A DNA stretch of 64,000 nucleotides from an uncultured Clostridia bacterium (GCA_937884975.1 CAKZZS010000079.1:1-64000), one strand, 5' to 3'. Counted from the first letter of the stretch, positions 39,795-48,248 are shown. Notes: a model not told the origin generated them from the sequence alone. Made by a program: numbers and translations.

Positions 39795-39905
39795 GTTCCG
39801 AAGGAACACTTCACGCGTTTTCTTTTGAAACGTACTTCACGTTGTTTGATAACAACACTTCACAAATTCAAAAGAATTTATTTCACGGGCGGCTGATAGC
39901 CGCCC
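39795..39905. repeat. Array of five short hairpins separated by ACTTCAC
   Basis: Hairpins GTTCC/GGAAC (39795), CGTTT/AAACG (39816), GTTGTT/AACAAC (39841), AAATTC/GAATTT (39864) and GGGCGGC/GCCGCCC (39887) are separated by ACTTCAC at 39808, 39834, 39857 and ATTTCAC at 39880. Spacers are conserved while the stems differ in sequence; the period is 23-26 nt. Confidence 0.7.
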
Positions 39906-39916
39906 CTACGGGCAAC

Positions 39917-39940
39917 GGGACGTCGTGACCCGTCCCCTAC
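39917..39940. repeat. Dispersed palindrome, family A, imperfect copy
   Basis: GGGACGTCGTGACCCGTCCCCTAC; the right half matches the other copies while the left half has diverged. Confidence 0.6.
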
Positions 39941-39974
39941 GACAACCCCTTCGACTGCTCACAGATTCGCAGCC

Positions 39975-40004
39975 GCCTCCCCTTGCGCAGGGGAGGCTTT
40001 TTTT
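39975..40004 (+). terminator. Terminator-like hairpin at the end of the repeat block
   Basis: GCCTCCCC / GGGGAGGC followed by seven T. It closes the 616 bp gene-free block 39467-40082, in which I see no coding sequence. Confidence 0.7.
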
Positions 40005-40035
40005 GTGGTTTGAATGAAAAAATTATTTTACAGAA

Positions 40036-40063
40036 AAAAACAGCCCCAACCGGAGCTGTTTTT
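40036..40063 (-). terminator. Terminator of the ispD-ispF operon
   Basis: AAAAACAGC / GCTGTTTTT around CCCAACCGGA, after the ispF stop on the minus strand. Confidence 0.7.
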
Positions 40064-40082
40064 ACGTTTTTTTACTGTCTTT

Positions 40083-40556
40083 TTACTTTTCAATAAGGCA
40101 TACGGCTAAAGCGGCTATTCCCTGTTCGGTTCCCGTAAAGCCGAGTCCCTCTTCGGTTGTTGCCTTTACGCTGACAAATTCCGCTTCAACGCCGAGAGCC
40201 GAAGCGATATTTCCCCTCATTTTTTCAATGTACGGAGCCATTTTCGGCTTCTGCGCAATAATTGTTGCGTCAACATTTACGGTCCTATAACCTTTTTCGC
40301 CTATTATATTTGCAACCTCTTTTAAAAGAACAAGGCTGTCAGCGCCGCTGTATTTTTCATCCGTATCGGGGAAATGCTTGCCGATATCACCCATAGCCGC
40401 TGCGCCGAGCAACGCGTCGGATACAGCGTGGAGAAGCACATCGGCGTCCGAATGTCCCAAAAGACCGAGAGAATGGGGAATTTCAACGCCGCCGATAATG
40501 AGCTTTCTTCCCTCAACAAGCCTGTGAACGTCATATCCCTGACCTATGCGAAGCAT
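40083..40556 (-). CDS. ispF: 2-C-methyl-D-erythritol 2,4-cyclodiphosphate synthase
   Basis: The 157 residues match the usual IspF length. Zinc ligands are in GYDVHRL (Asp8, His10), followed by GGVEIPHSLGLLGHSDADVLLHAVSDALLGAA and the C-terminal KATTEEGLGFTGTEQGIAA. It makes the cyclic diphosphate of the MEP isoprenoid pathway from the IspE product. It overlaps ispD by 1 nt (TAATG). Confidence 0.96.
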   Translation of the reverse strand: MLRIGQGYDVHRLVEGRKLIIGGVEIPHSLGLLGHSDADVLLHAVSDALLGAAAMGDIGKHFPDTDEKYSGADSLVLLKEVANIIGEKGYRTVNVDATIIAQKPKMAPYIEKMRGNIASALGVEAEFVSVKATTEEGLGFTGTEQGIAALAVCLIEK

Positions 40557-41266
40557 TATTCTCCCCTACCTTTCAGTATTGCCTGAGCCGTTAAAATATC
40601 GTCAGGCGTAGTGATTTTAATATTCGTATATTCGCCCTCAACGAGCTTTACCTTCTGCCCTGCCGCTTCAACTATCATACAGTCGTCGGTCACGCCCTCG
40701 GGCGCGTTTTCAAGAGCGTTTTTATATATTTCAAAGGAGAAAACCTGCGGAGTCTGTACCGCCCACATATTTCCCCTCGGAGGAGTGTTTACGACAATTC
40801 CGTTTTCATCCGTCTGCTTAATAGTATCCTTGACCTTTACGCCGCAGGCGGCAGCGCCGAAGCGAACGGCTGCTTCGACGGTATTTCTGATAGCTTCAGC
40901 CGTTACAAACGGTCTTGCTCCGTCGTGAATTGCAATAATATCCGCCTTTTCACTGCAGTTTTTAACGGCGTTTTTAACGCTCTGAACCCTTGTGTCTCCA
41001 CCCTCGCAAACGCAGGACACCTTCGTAAAGTTATATTGCTTTACAAGAGAGGTGACACGGGTAAGATTTTCCTTTTTCGTACAGACAATTATTTCGTCAA
41101 TACACTCGCTTTTTTCGAGCGCGTCAATGCTTCTCGCAAGCGCAGGCATACCGTCAAGAAGCAAAAACTGCTTGTCAGTACCCATTCTCACAGAAGAGCC
41201 TGCCGCCGCAACAACCGCAGAGACGAATATTTCCTCTTCCTTTTTTTCAATAATCAGTTTACTCAT
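40556..41266 (-). CDS. ispD: 2-C-methyl-D-erythritol 4-phosphate cytidylyltransferase
   Basis: The 236 residues carry the nucleotidyltransferase signature VVAAAGSSVRMGTDKQFLLLDGMP, AIHDGARPFV and RGNMWAVQTPQVF. It activates MEP with CTP, two steps before IspF. The ATG at 41266 follows the aminotransferase stop by 1 nt; its ribosome site is weak, so translation is probably coupled. A TTG 24 nt earlier has no site either. Confidence 0.93.
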   Translation of the reverse strand: MSKLIIEKKEEEIFVSAVVAAAGSSVRMGTDKQFLLLDGMPALARSIDALEKSECIDEIIVCTKKENLTRVTSLVKQYNFTKVSCVCEGGDTRVQSVKNAVKNCSEKADIIAIHDGARPFVTAEAIRNTVEAAVRFGAAACGVKVKDTIKQTDENGIVVNTPPRGNMWAVQTPQVFSFEIYKNALENAPEGVTDDCMIVEAAGQKVKLVEGEYTNIKITTPDDILTAQAILKGRGE

Positions 41267-41267
41267 A

Positions 41268-42542
41268 TTATTTACCGAGAAGATGCTCAAGAGTTGCCAT
41301 CTTCACGCAAAGGCAGAGCACCTCAGCCGCCTTTTCGATTTCGTGAACGGGCGGAAGCGTGGGGGCAATTCTTATATTTCTGTCATTGGGGTCCTTGTTA
41401 TAGGGGAAGGTTGCGCCGACATTTGTAAGAGTTACGCCTGCTTCTCTACAAAGCTCGCCCACTCTTCTTGCACTGCAGGAGGTAGCGTTAAAGCTGATAA
41501 AATAACCTCCGTTAGGTCTGGTCCAATGGGCAACGCCGAGGTCGCCGAGTTCCCTGTCGAGCACCTCAAGCACCTTTTCAAATTTCGGAACAATAAGCCG
41601 GGCGTGCTTTTTCATAAGACGCATAACGCCCTCTTTATCCCTTAAAAATTTATAGTGTCTTAACTGGTTAAGCTTATCGTTACCGATAGTCTGACGTGAC
41701 ATTCTGTAGCGAATCATCTTTATATTTCTGTCGGAAGCCGCAACGCAGGAAATGCCGCCGCCCGAGAAGGTGATTTTTGAGGTGGAAGCAAATTCAATAA
41801 ATAAATCCTCGCTGCCGTACTCCTTTGCAACCTCAAAGATATTAAGCAGCTTATCGGGAGTGTCATTGAAATCGTGAACGCAGTATGCGTTATCCCAGAT
41901 AACCCTGAAATCGCTTGCGGCAGGTTTAAGAGCAGCAAAACGCCTTACGGTCTCGTCGGAATATGTAACGCCCGTAGGATTCGAATACTTCGGAACGCAG
42001 AACATACCCTTAACAGAGCTGTCCTTAACGAGCTGTTCAACCGCGTCCATATCCGGTCCGGTTTCAGTCATATCAACATTTATCATTTCAATTCCGAAAT
42101 ATTCCGCAATTGCAAAATGTCTGTCGTATCCGGGAACGGCGCATATAAATTTAACGTCGTCCTGAAGCATCCACGGCTCGTCGCCTATACCGTGGGTCAT
42201 ACACTGGGATATAAAATCGTACATAAGGTTAAGGCTTGAAACGCCGCCGAGTATAATATTATCCGTATTCACCTCAAGAATTTCACTGAAAATACGCTTG
42301 CACTCAATAACGCCGTCAAGTCCGCCGTAGTTACGGCAGTCCATACCCTGCTCATTAAAATAGTCGTCGCTTGTAAGCTCAGTCTTAAGAAGCTCCTCCG
42401 AAAGGGAAAGCTGCTGGGGCGAGGGCTTACCTCTTGACATATCAAGATTAAGTCCGAGTCCCTTTATTCTTTCGTACTGACGGCGAATCTTTTTAAGCTC
42501 GGCTTTGAGCTGTTCCTCATTCATCTTTGTATATTCCATCAT
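41268..42542 (-). CDS. Aminotransferase of the MocR-like / aspartate aminotransferase Ic group
   Basis: The 424 residues have fold-type I features in the variant form of PF12897: LGLNLDMSRGKPSPQQL, RNYGGLDGVIECKRIFSEIL, VPKYSNPTGVTYSDE, IWDNAYCVHDF, and the PLP Lys in FASTSKITFSGGGISC. Members studied elsewhere act as aspartate aminotransferases. There is no HTH domain despite the family name. The ATG at 42542 has GGGAG 6 nt upstream. It leads the operon with ispD and ispF. Confidence 0.87.
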   Translation of the reverse strand: MMEYTKMNEEQLKAELKKIRRQYERIKGLGLNLDMSRGKPSPQQLSLSEELLKTELTSDDYFNEQGMDCRNYGGLDGVIECKRIFSEILEVNTDNIILGGVSSLNLMYDFISQCMTHGIGDEPWMLQDDVKFICAVPGYDRHFAIAEYFGIEMINVDMTETGPDMDAVEQLVKDSSVKGMFCVPKYSNPTGVTYSDETVRRFAALKPAASDFRVIWDNAYCVHDFNDTPDKLLNIFEVAKEYGSEDLFIEFASTSKITFSGGGISCVAASDRNIKMIRYRMSRQTIGNDKLNQLRHYKFLRDKEGVMRLMKKHARLIVPKFEKVLEVLDRELGDLGVAHWTRPNGGYFISFNATSCSARRVGELCREAGVTLTNVGATFPYNKDPNDRNIRIAPTLPPVHEIEKAAEVLCLCVKMATLEHLLGK

Positions 42543-42581
42543 TCTCAACTCCCACTTTAATACTTTAATCAATTACATTAT

Positions 42582-42610
42582 ATTATACTATGAAACAGCG
42601 GTTATTGCAA
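42582..42610 (-). promoter_or_regulatory. Promoter of the aminotransferase-ispD-ispF operon
   Basis: On the minus strand TTGCAA, exactly 17 nt, TATAAT. Confidence 0.75.
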
Positions 42611-42622
42611 CAAAAAATTGGG

Positions 42623-42651
42623 TTGCAATACGGACGATATTTTGATAGAAT
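42623..42651 (+). promoter_or_regulatory. Promoter of manA
   Basis: TTGCAA, exactly 17 nt, TAGAAT. Its -35 forms an inverted repeat (TTGCAAC/GTTGCAA) with the -35 of the divergent promoter. Confidence 0.68.
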
Positions 42652-42678
42652 TGAGTTGTAATTTTTGGAGGGATGAAT

Positions 42679-43626
42679 ATGTTTTTACTCTCACCTGTTT
42701 TTAAGGATTATATCTGGGGCGGAAACCGCCTGAAAAAGGATTTCGGCTTTGAAAACGAGCTTGAAAAAACCGCCGAAGCGTGGGTACTTTCGTGTCATAA
42801 GGATGGCGAAAACACGGTTCTCAACGGAAAATACAAGGGAAAGCTTTTAAGCGAAATTCTCACTCCCGAAATGAAGGGTACAAACGCAGACAGGTTTGAC
42901 TTTTTTCCTCTTCTCATAAAGCTTATTGACGCAAAGGACAACCTTTCTCTTCAGGTGCACCCGGACAACGAATACGCCCTGAAAAACGAAAACGAATACG
43001 GTAAAACCGAATGCTGGTACATTCTTGACTGCGATAAAAATTCCGAGCTTATTTACGGCTTTAAAGAGGATATTTCGTCAGAGGAATTCAGAAAGGCAAT
43101 TGAAAACGATACGGTGCTTGAAAAGGTCAACCGCGTCAAGGTCAAAAAGGGCGATTTCTTTTTCATCGACTCGGGTACGCTTCACGCAATAGGCAAGGGT
43201 ATTCTTCTTGCGGAAATTCAGCAGAATTCAAATACTACCTACCGTGTTTATGACTATAACAGATTAGGTAATGACGGAAAGCCCAGACCGCTTCATATTG
43301 ACAAGGCGGTTGACGTGACGAAATGCCAAAAGCCCGCTCGCAATTACAGTCCCGAGGGCGAGACGGAAAAATTTGACGTGTATGAAAAAACGCTTCTGAC
43401 AAAATGCGATTTATTTACTGTCGCGATTTACGAAGTTAAAAAAGAGGTTGCCCTGTACGCCGATGAAACCTCGTTTATTTCCGTGCTTGTCACTGACGGA
43501 AACGGCACAATAGCGAATAAGGACGAAAAATTTGAAATCAAAAAGGGCGACAGCGTATTTATACCTGCGTCGGAAGGCGAAATAAAAATAAAAGGAAAGC
43601 TCAGATTCATTAAAACAACGGTATAA
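42679..43626 (+). CDS. manA: Mannose-6-phosphate isomerase, class I
   Basis: The 315 residues form a zinc cupin: VFKDYIWGGNRLKKDFGF, LSLQVHPDNEYA (zinc ligands Gln and His), GKTECWYIL and DSGTLHAIGKGILLAEIQQNSNTTYRVYDYNR. It interconverts mannose 6-phosphate and fructose 6-phosphate. The ATG at 42679 is 6 nt after GGAGGG; the ATG at 42673 abuts that site and is rejected. Confidence 0.93.
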   Translation: MFLLSPVFKDYIWGGNRLKKDFGFENELEKTAEAWVLSCHKDGENTVLNGKYKGKLLSEILTPEMKGTNADRFDFFPLLIKLIDAKDNLSLQVHPDNEYALKNENEYGKTECWYILDCDKNSELIYGFKEDISSEEFRKAIENDTVLEKVNRVKVKKGDFFFIDSGTLHAIGKGILLAEIQQNSNTTYRVYDYNRLGNDGKPRPLHIDKAVDVTKCQKPARNYSPEGETEKFDVYEKTLLTKCDLFTVAIYEVKKEVALYADETSFISVLVTDGNGTIANKDEKFEIKKGDSVFIPASEGEIKIKGKLRFIKTTV

Positions 43627-43631
43627 AGTTC

Positions 43632-43670
43632 AAAAACCTCCTTATCGGTATCGCCCTTTAGGAGGTTTTT
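43632..43670. terminator. Bidirectional terminator
   Basis: AAAAACCTCCT / AGGAGGTTTTT between the convergent manA and sigE genes. Confidence 0.85.
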
Positions 43671-43677
43671 AAATTAT

Positions 43678-44391
43678 TTATTTCATCTGCTTTGTCAGAG
43701 AATTACGAAGATTAAGTATTATTTTCTTTTCGAGCCGTGAAATATAGCTTTGGGAAATTCCCATTATATCGGCAACCTCCTTTTGGGTGTGCTCTTCCCC
43801 TGAGCCGAAGCCGAAGCGCAGATACATTAACTGTTTTTCCCTCTCTTCAAGGGAATTTACCGCTTCCAGCAGCATTTTCTTTTCATCCTCGTACTCGATT
43901 CCGTGGCTTACCGTATCGGCGTCGCTTGCGAGCACGTCTCCGAGCAACAGCTCGTTTCCGTCGGAATCGGTATTTAAAGGCTCGTCAATTGAAACCTCAA
44001 CCTTACGCGACCCGATTTTTCTTAAATACATAAGTATTTCATTTTCAATACATCTTGAAGCGTAGGTTGCAAGCTTTATGTTCTTTTCGGGGCGGAAGGT
44101 GTTGACCGCCTTTATTAGTCCCATTGTGCCTATAGAAGTCAAATCCTCGGTTGACACGCCCGAGCGTTCGAACTTTTTTGCAATGTAAACGACTAATCGC
44201 AGATTATGGACAATGAGCTTTTCCTTTGCGCTTTTCTCCCCGTTTATCAGCTGGGCAAAAATCTCCTTTTCCTGCTGTTCGGTAAGCGGTTCGGGAAGCG
44301 AAGCGCCGGAGCCGATATAGTGAACGGGCGTCCTTTTAAAAATCAGTTGAAGCTTTAAATATATTTTATTTATTATTTTTAACGGTTTCAT
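43678..44391 (-). CDS. sigE: Sporulation sigma factor E (pro-sigma-E)
   Basis: The 237 residues match the usual 239. An amphipathic N-terminal pro-sequence (MKPLKIINKIYLKLQLIF) is followed by region 2 (LRLVVYIAKKFERSGVSTEDLTSIGTMGLIKAVNTF; ATYASRCIENEILMYLRK) and region 4 (LEEREKQLMYLRFGFG, TQKEVADIMGISQSYISRLEKKII). SigE drives mother-cell transcription early in sporulation, after SpoIIGA removes the pro-sequence. The ATG at 44391 has GGGAG 8 nt upstream. It overlaps spoIIGA by 26 nt. Confidence 0.95.
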   Translation of the reverse strand: MKPLKIINKIYLKLQLIFKRTPVHYIGSGASLPEPLTEQQEKEIFAQLINGEKSAKEKLIVHNLRLVVYIAKKFERSGVSTEDLTSIGTMGLIKAVNTFRPEKNIKLATYASRCIENEILMYLRKIGSRKVEVSIDEPLNTDSDGNELLLGDVLASDADTVSHGIEYEDEKKMLLEAVNSLEEREKQLMYLRFGFGSGEEHTQKEVADIMGISQSYISRLEKKIILNLRNSLTKQMK

Positions 44392-45217
44392 CTTTTTTAC
44401 TCCCAAATTCAAATATCATTGGATTTATAAGCGCGCCGTACTCCCCGTCCGAAAGACTTTCGTCACTTAAGGCGATTACGGGAGAGGCAATTTCATATTT
44501 TTTTCCGTCATAGTAAACGGTCATTTTGTCGGCTCTTACGGTTTTAAGAATACCCGTGCCGAGCGCCGTTTTAACCGGTACAACGCCGAAACGGTTTTCG
44601 TTTGCATTTTCCGTTATCCGTTTTACCGCGCTTTTTTCAACGGTTGTAACGGGTTTGTTTGTGAAAACGTCCGTAAGCGAATTTCCGCTGTCCGCAAGTC
44701 CCTTTAAGACAACGGTTTTGGAGTTCATTTCAATACTCACAGTGCAAAGCGTATTATCCGACGAATAGCGTTTTAAAAGGAAGACGAACAGCTTTATGAA
44801 TAAGTAACAGACCACCGCGCAAATGACAAACGCCCTTACGCTTATGTCAAAATAGACCGCGCCGTTATTGAGAGTCATTTTTTCGGGTCTGAAAACAAGA
44901 TATACCGCAAACATAACCCCTGCAAACGAAAAGCTGACAAAAAGCACGCTTCCGAGAGACCGCAGAAACGCCCTTGCGTTTTCAAAGCCGAATGCGATTA
45001 AGGTCATTATCACCGCGCCGAAAGCCTTTATCAAAACGGAAAACAGCTTTCCCATATCGGGCAGAAGCAGCATAAGCGAAAAAAAGCCGCCGAAGAGACT
45101 TGAAAAAAGAAGCCTGATTTTTCCTAACCGAATACGCCGAAGCGCGCCTGCGCCGAGAAGCAGCAGACAGTTTATAAGCGTATTGAGAAAAACGAGGACG
45201 TCTATGTAAATAACCAT
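44366..45217 (-). CDS. spoIIGA: Sigma-E processing aspartic protease SpoIIGA
   Basis: The 283 residues contain five N-terminal membrane helices (YIDVLVFLNTLINCLLLLGAG onwards) and a cytoplasmic aspartic protease domain with the catalytic Asp176 in LADSGNSLTD. SpoIIGA dimerises in the septal membrane and cleaves pro-sigma-E when signalled by SpoIIR. The start codon lies directly after a T6 tract and a terminator hairpin that includes the only ribosome site. Confidence 0.94.
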   Translation of the reverse strand: MVIYIDVLVFLNTLINCLLLLGAGALRRIRLGKIRLLFSSLFGGFFSLMLLLPDMGKLFSVLIKAFGAVIMTLIAFGFENARAFLRSLGSVLFVSFSFAGVMFAVYLVFRPEKMTLNNGAVYFDISVRAFVICAVVCYLFIKLFVFLLKRYSSDNTLCTVSIEMNSKTVVLKGLADSGNSLTDVFTNKPVTTVEKSAVKRITENANENRFGVVPVKTALGTGILKTVRADKMTVYYDGKKYEIASPVIALSDESLSDGEYGALINPMIFEFGSKKDETVKNNK

Positions 45218-45257
45218 AAAAAATCAACCTGCTATCATTATAAGGATAGCAGGTTGA
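45218..45257 (-). terminator. ruvX terminator hairpin overlapping the spoIIGA Shine-Dalgarno
   Basis: On the minus strand TCAACCTGCTATC (45257-45245) pairs perfectly with GATAGCAGGTTGA (45236-45224), followed by TTTTTT and then the spoIIGA ATG. AGGTTGA in the 3' arm is the only candidate ribosome site. Confidence 0.82.
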
Positions 45258-45282
45258 AAAAAACATAAAACCGTGTCGCGTA

Positions 45283-45699
45283 TTATTTATTTTTTTGACT
45301 TTTAATATAGTCTTCAAGAATCATAACCGCCGAAAGAGCGTCAACAACCGCCTTGCGCTTTTTCCCCCTCGTATCGGTGACGTTAAGCGCCCTGTGAGCC
45401 ATAACGGTTGTAAGTCTTTCATCAAAAAGCACCGTTTCAATTCCGGAATAATCGCCTAATTTTTCCGCAAATTCTCTGCACGCTTCAGCGCGGAACCCCA
45501 AAGTGCCGTCCATATTTTTAGGAAGACCGACAACAATTTTTTTAGCTCCCTTTTCCCTTGCAATTTCGGTAACCTTTTCTATAACTCTTTTGTCATAGCC
45601 GTCGTTTATAACCGTCACGGGGAAGCACAGTAAACCGTCGTTATTGCAGCAGGCTATGCCCGTGCGCTTATCGCCGTAATCCACAGAAAGCAACGTCAT
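45283..45699 (-). CDS. ruvX: Putative Holliday junction resolvase RuvX/YqgF
   Basis: The 138 residues match the family size and RNase H-like fold: LLSVDYGDKRTGIACCN, IVVGLPKNMDGTLG, VLFDERLTT and KRKAVVDALSAVMILEDYI. The start at 45699 aligns with family members; the ATG 9 nt earlier is equally near a weak GGGAAG. A much longer open frame upstream is shadow of the PBP gene. RuvX/YqgF acts in RNA processing or junction cleavage. It begins 1 nt after the PBP stop. Confidence 0.9.
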   Translation of the reverse strand: MTLLSVDYGDKRTGIACCNNDGLLCFPVTVINDGYDKRVIEKVTEIAREKGAKKIVVGLPKNMDGTLGFRAEACREFAEKLGDYSGIETVLFDERLTTVMAHRALNVTDTRGKKRKAVVDALSAVMILEDYIKSQKNK

Positions 45700-45700
45700 A

Positions 45701-48076
45701 TTATTCATCATCTTCCCATTCGTCAATAATGTTCGGATCCCTTGTGGTGCTTTCGGTCGTGCTTTCCGTTGTGGTTTCAACCGTTGTTTTCTCCGTTGTC
45801 GGAACAGTTGTCTTTTCGGCTGTCGTCTTTTCGGTTGTCTTTTCAGTGGTTTTGGCTGTCGTCTTTTCGTTCTTCTTTGTGGTCTTTTCGCCCTTCTTTG
45901 TTGTTGAGGTGCTCTCGTCCTCTTCGTCCTCTTCGTTTTTACCGTCACAGGTCTTCGGCAAGTGACTTGCGGAGTACCAGCCCATTGCGGTATTAGCGCA
46001 GGAGTCGGTGGCAAGATTTCCCGTTGCAAGGCAGTAAGCGCGCTGAACAACGGTATTGCTCGTAACAAAGGTCTTTGAGCGGTCAAGATTTTCGTGAAGG
46101 GGATTCATAATCTCCCTGAATATTTTACCTGCAGGGTTGCCCGAATCTGTAACCTCGCGGTTTTTATCGTATCCGTACCAGACAGCCGCAACGTAATATG
46201 GCGTTCCGCCTGCAAACCAACGGTCAAAGCTGTCCGTGGTAGTACCCGTTTTAGCCATTGTCGGGAAGCCCGCTACCGAATACGCTCCGCCGGTACCCGA
46301 CGGGTCGGTGGTAACGGTCTGAAGAAGCTTACACATAATCTCCGCCGTGTCGCCGCTCATTACCTGCTCGCCCTTGTCGTCGTGCTGAAGAAGAATGGTT
46401 TTTCCCGTGCTGTCGGTAACCTTATAGTAGCAATAGGGCTTATAGTAGACGCCGCCGTTGCCGAAGGTTGCGTAAGCCGCCGCCATTTCAAGCGTTGTAA
46501 TACCGTAGCTCATTGAACCGGTTGCAAGCTGGGAGTAACCCTCGTCGCTGTATTCGCCCTCGGTAACCGCAGTTGAAATGTGCATATTGTTTACAAGCCA
46601 CTCAAACGAGGTGTGAACGCCGACGCGCTTAAGCGTCTGGGCTGAAATTGTATTAAGCGAACGCGCAATACCCTTCTGAACGGGTATTAAATCGTCGGGT
46701 CCGCCGACCCATCCGCCCTGGTTTCTGGGCCATATCATACCGTCAAGGGTCATAATTCCGTAGTTCGGAAGCATTGTTGACCAGGTTACCTCATTATTTT
46801 CAATGGCAACCGAGTATACGCTCAACGGCTTAATTGAAGAACCGGGCTGTCTGGGGCTGTCCGCCGCGCGGTTAAGGGAACGGTTTTCCGTCTTTTCGCC
46901 TGCGCCGCCCATAATGCCGCAGACTCTTCCCTCGTAGTCCATTATGGTCATAGAGGACTGAACCTCATCGTTTGCAAAGCCGATGCGGTTTACATAAATC
47001 TCCTCCATCTGCTCCTGGACCTTCATATCAATAGCGGCGTAAATGCGAAGTCCGCCCGAATAAAGCTTGTTATTAGCCTGCTGATATGTGTAATCGTATT
47101 TTTCAATAAGGTCGTCAATTACGCTGTCAATAACGTAGTCGATGTAATAGCTGTTGACGGTCTCCTTCTCCTCGACATCCTCATCCTTCTCCTTTGAAGA
47201 TACCTTTTTCTTACCCTCGGTGAAGGTAAGACCCTTTTCGAGCTGATCGTGAGCCTCGTCATATTCCTCCTGAGTGATACAGCCCTGGTCAAGCATAGCG
47301 TAAATGCAGACCTTCGCTCTGTAGTAGTTGTCCTCGGGATGGATAGTCGGGTCGTTTGCCGACGGGTACTGGGTAATCGCGGCAAGGCAGGCGCATTCCG
47401 CAAGCGTAAGCTCGGAAACATCCTTTCCGAAATAATACTCGGAAGCAGTCTGAACGCCGTAACAGCCGTGAGAAAGGTATATCGTATTCATATACGCTTC
47501 AAGAATTTCGTTTTTATCGTAATATTTTTCAAGGTTCAAAGCATATTCGATTTCACGGTACTTACGAACAAAGGTGCGCTTATTTTCCTGGGTAAGGTTT
47601 TTAATAAGCTGCTGGGTAATCGTTGAACCGCCCTGCGAGCCGCCCTTTGTAAGAATGGAAGCAACTCGGTACCAGTCAACGCCGTGGTGAGAAAGGAAAC
47701 GCTTGTCCTCAAGACAGATAAACGCGTCCTGAAAATCCTGCGGAATTTTATCAATGTCAACCCAGATACGGTTCTCCGCGCCGTGCAGCGACTTTAACTC
47801 TATAAGCTTTTTGTCATCATCGTACGCGTAGATAATCGTTGTCTGATCCTGGTTTTCCTTATACACATTAAGGTCAATAACCTTATCGCCGTTGACAACG
47901 GAAACAACGTCGTGAACAATGTAGCCCACAACGGTAAGTCCGACAATGGCGGCTATCAGAAAACAGCACCAGAACGCAGTAAAAATAATACTGCGTCTTT
48001 TAATCTGCTTGGCTGTTCTTGCCTTCTTCGGTTTTCTTTTCTTTTTGGCGTTTGTGCTCGACTTTTTTACTGCCAT
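45701..48076 (-). CDS. Class A penicillin-binding protein (PBP1A-like)
   Basis: The 791 residues comprise a basic cytoplasmic N-terminus, one transmembrane helix (FTAFWCCFLIAAIVGLTVVGYIV), a GT51 glycosyltransferase with catalytic Glu in ICLEDKRFLSHHGVDWYRV and GGSTITQQLIKNL, and a transpeptidase with PGSSIKP (acyl Ser), SLNTIS and AKTGTTTD. It builds peptidoglycan outside the membrane. The last 80 residues are a low-complexity Thr/Glu/Lys tail of TTEK-type repeats. The ATG at 48076 lies about 15 nt from GGGAGG, which is long; earlier in-frame starts lack a site. Confidence 0.92.
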   Translation of the reverse strand: MAVKKSSTNAKKKRKPKKARTAKQIKRRSIIFTAFWCCFLIAAIVGLTVVGYIVHDVVSVVNGDKVIDLNVYKENQDQTTIIYAYDDDKKLIELKSLHGAENRIWVDIDKIPQDFQDAFICLEDKRFLSHHGVDWYRVASILTKGGSQGGSTITQQLIKNLTQENKRTFVRKYREIEYALNLEKYYDKNEILEAYMNTIYLSHGCYGVQTASEYYFGKDVSELTLAECACLAAITQYPSANDPTIHPEDNYYRAKVCIYAMLDQGCITQEEYDEAHDQLEKGLTFTEGKKKVSSKEKDEDVEEKETVNSYYIDYVIDSVIDDLIEKYDYTYQQANNKLYSGGLRIYAAIDMKVQEQMEEIYVNRIGFANDEVQSSMTIMDYEGRVCGIMGGAGEKTENRSLNRAADSPRQPGSSIKPLSVYSVAIENNEVTWSTMLPNYGIMTLDGMIWPRNQGGWVGGPDDLIPVQKGIARSLNTISAQTLKRVGVHTSFEWLVNNMHISTAVTEGEYSDEGYSQLATGSMSYGITTLEMAAAYATFGNGGVYYKPYCYYKVTDSTGKTILLQHDDKGEQVMSGDTAEIMCKLLQTVTTDPSGTGGAYSVAGFPTMAKTGTTTDSFDRWFAGGTPYYVAAVWYGYDKNREVTDSGNPAGKIFREIMNPLHENLDRSKTFVTSNTVVQRAYCLATGNLATDSCANTAMGWYSASHLPKTCDGKNEEDEEDESTSTTKKGEKTTKKNEKTTAKTTEKTTEKTTAEKTTVPTTEKTTVETTTESTTESTTRDPNIIDEWEDDE

Positions 48077-48136
48077 AAGAAATGCTTTGCCTCCCGATAT
48101 TAAAGAAAATATGTGGATTTCTCCATTATCCTGTAT

Positions 48137-48165
48137 ATTATAACACAAAAATACGAAAATGTTTA
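48137..48165 (-). promoter_or_regulatory. Promoter of the PBP-ruvX operon
   Basis: On the minus strand TAAACA, 17 nt, TATAAT preceded by TGT (extended -10). Confidence 0.55.
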
Positions 48166-48248
48166 GTCTTTTTTAATATTTTTTATTTAAGATTAAAAAT
48201 TATATTATCTGTCAAAAATAAGAAAGAAAAAATGAGGTGAAAAGAAAA

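Noticed and set aside
39795..39905. CRISPR array
   Set aside because: The constant unit is only 7 nt, the variable units are palindromes rather than spacers, and no cas gene is in the window.
44366..44391. Frameshift between spoIIGA and sigE
   Set aside because: The 26 nt overlap is ordinary translational coupling; both frames are intact with full domains and sigE has its own GGGAG site.
45729..45996. Val/Phe-rich plus-strand frames opposite the PBP tail
   Set aside because: They are complements of the Thr/Lys repeat codons, not membrane proteins.
45283..46086. A 267-codon open frame covering ruvX and the PBP tail
   Set aside because: The upstream half is an out-of-frame reading of the Thr-rich PBP tail and has low-complexity Arg/Pro/Gln composition; only the 138 codons from 45699 match RuvX.
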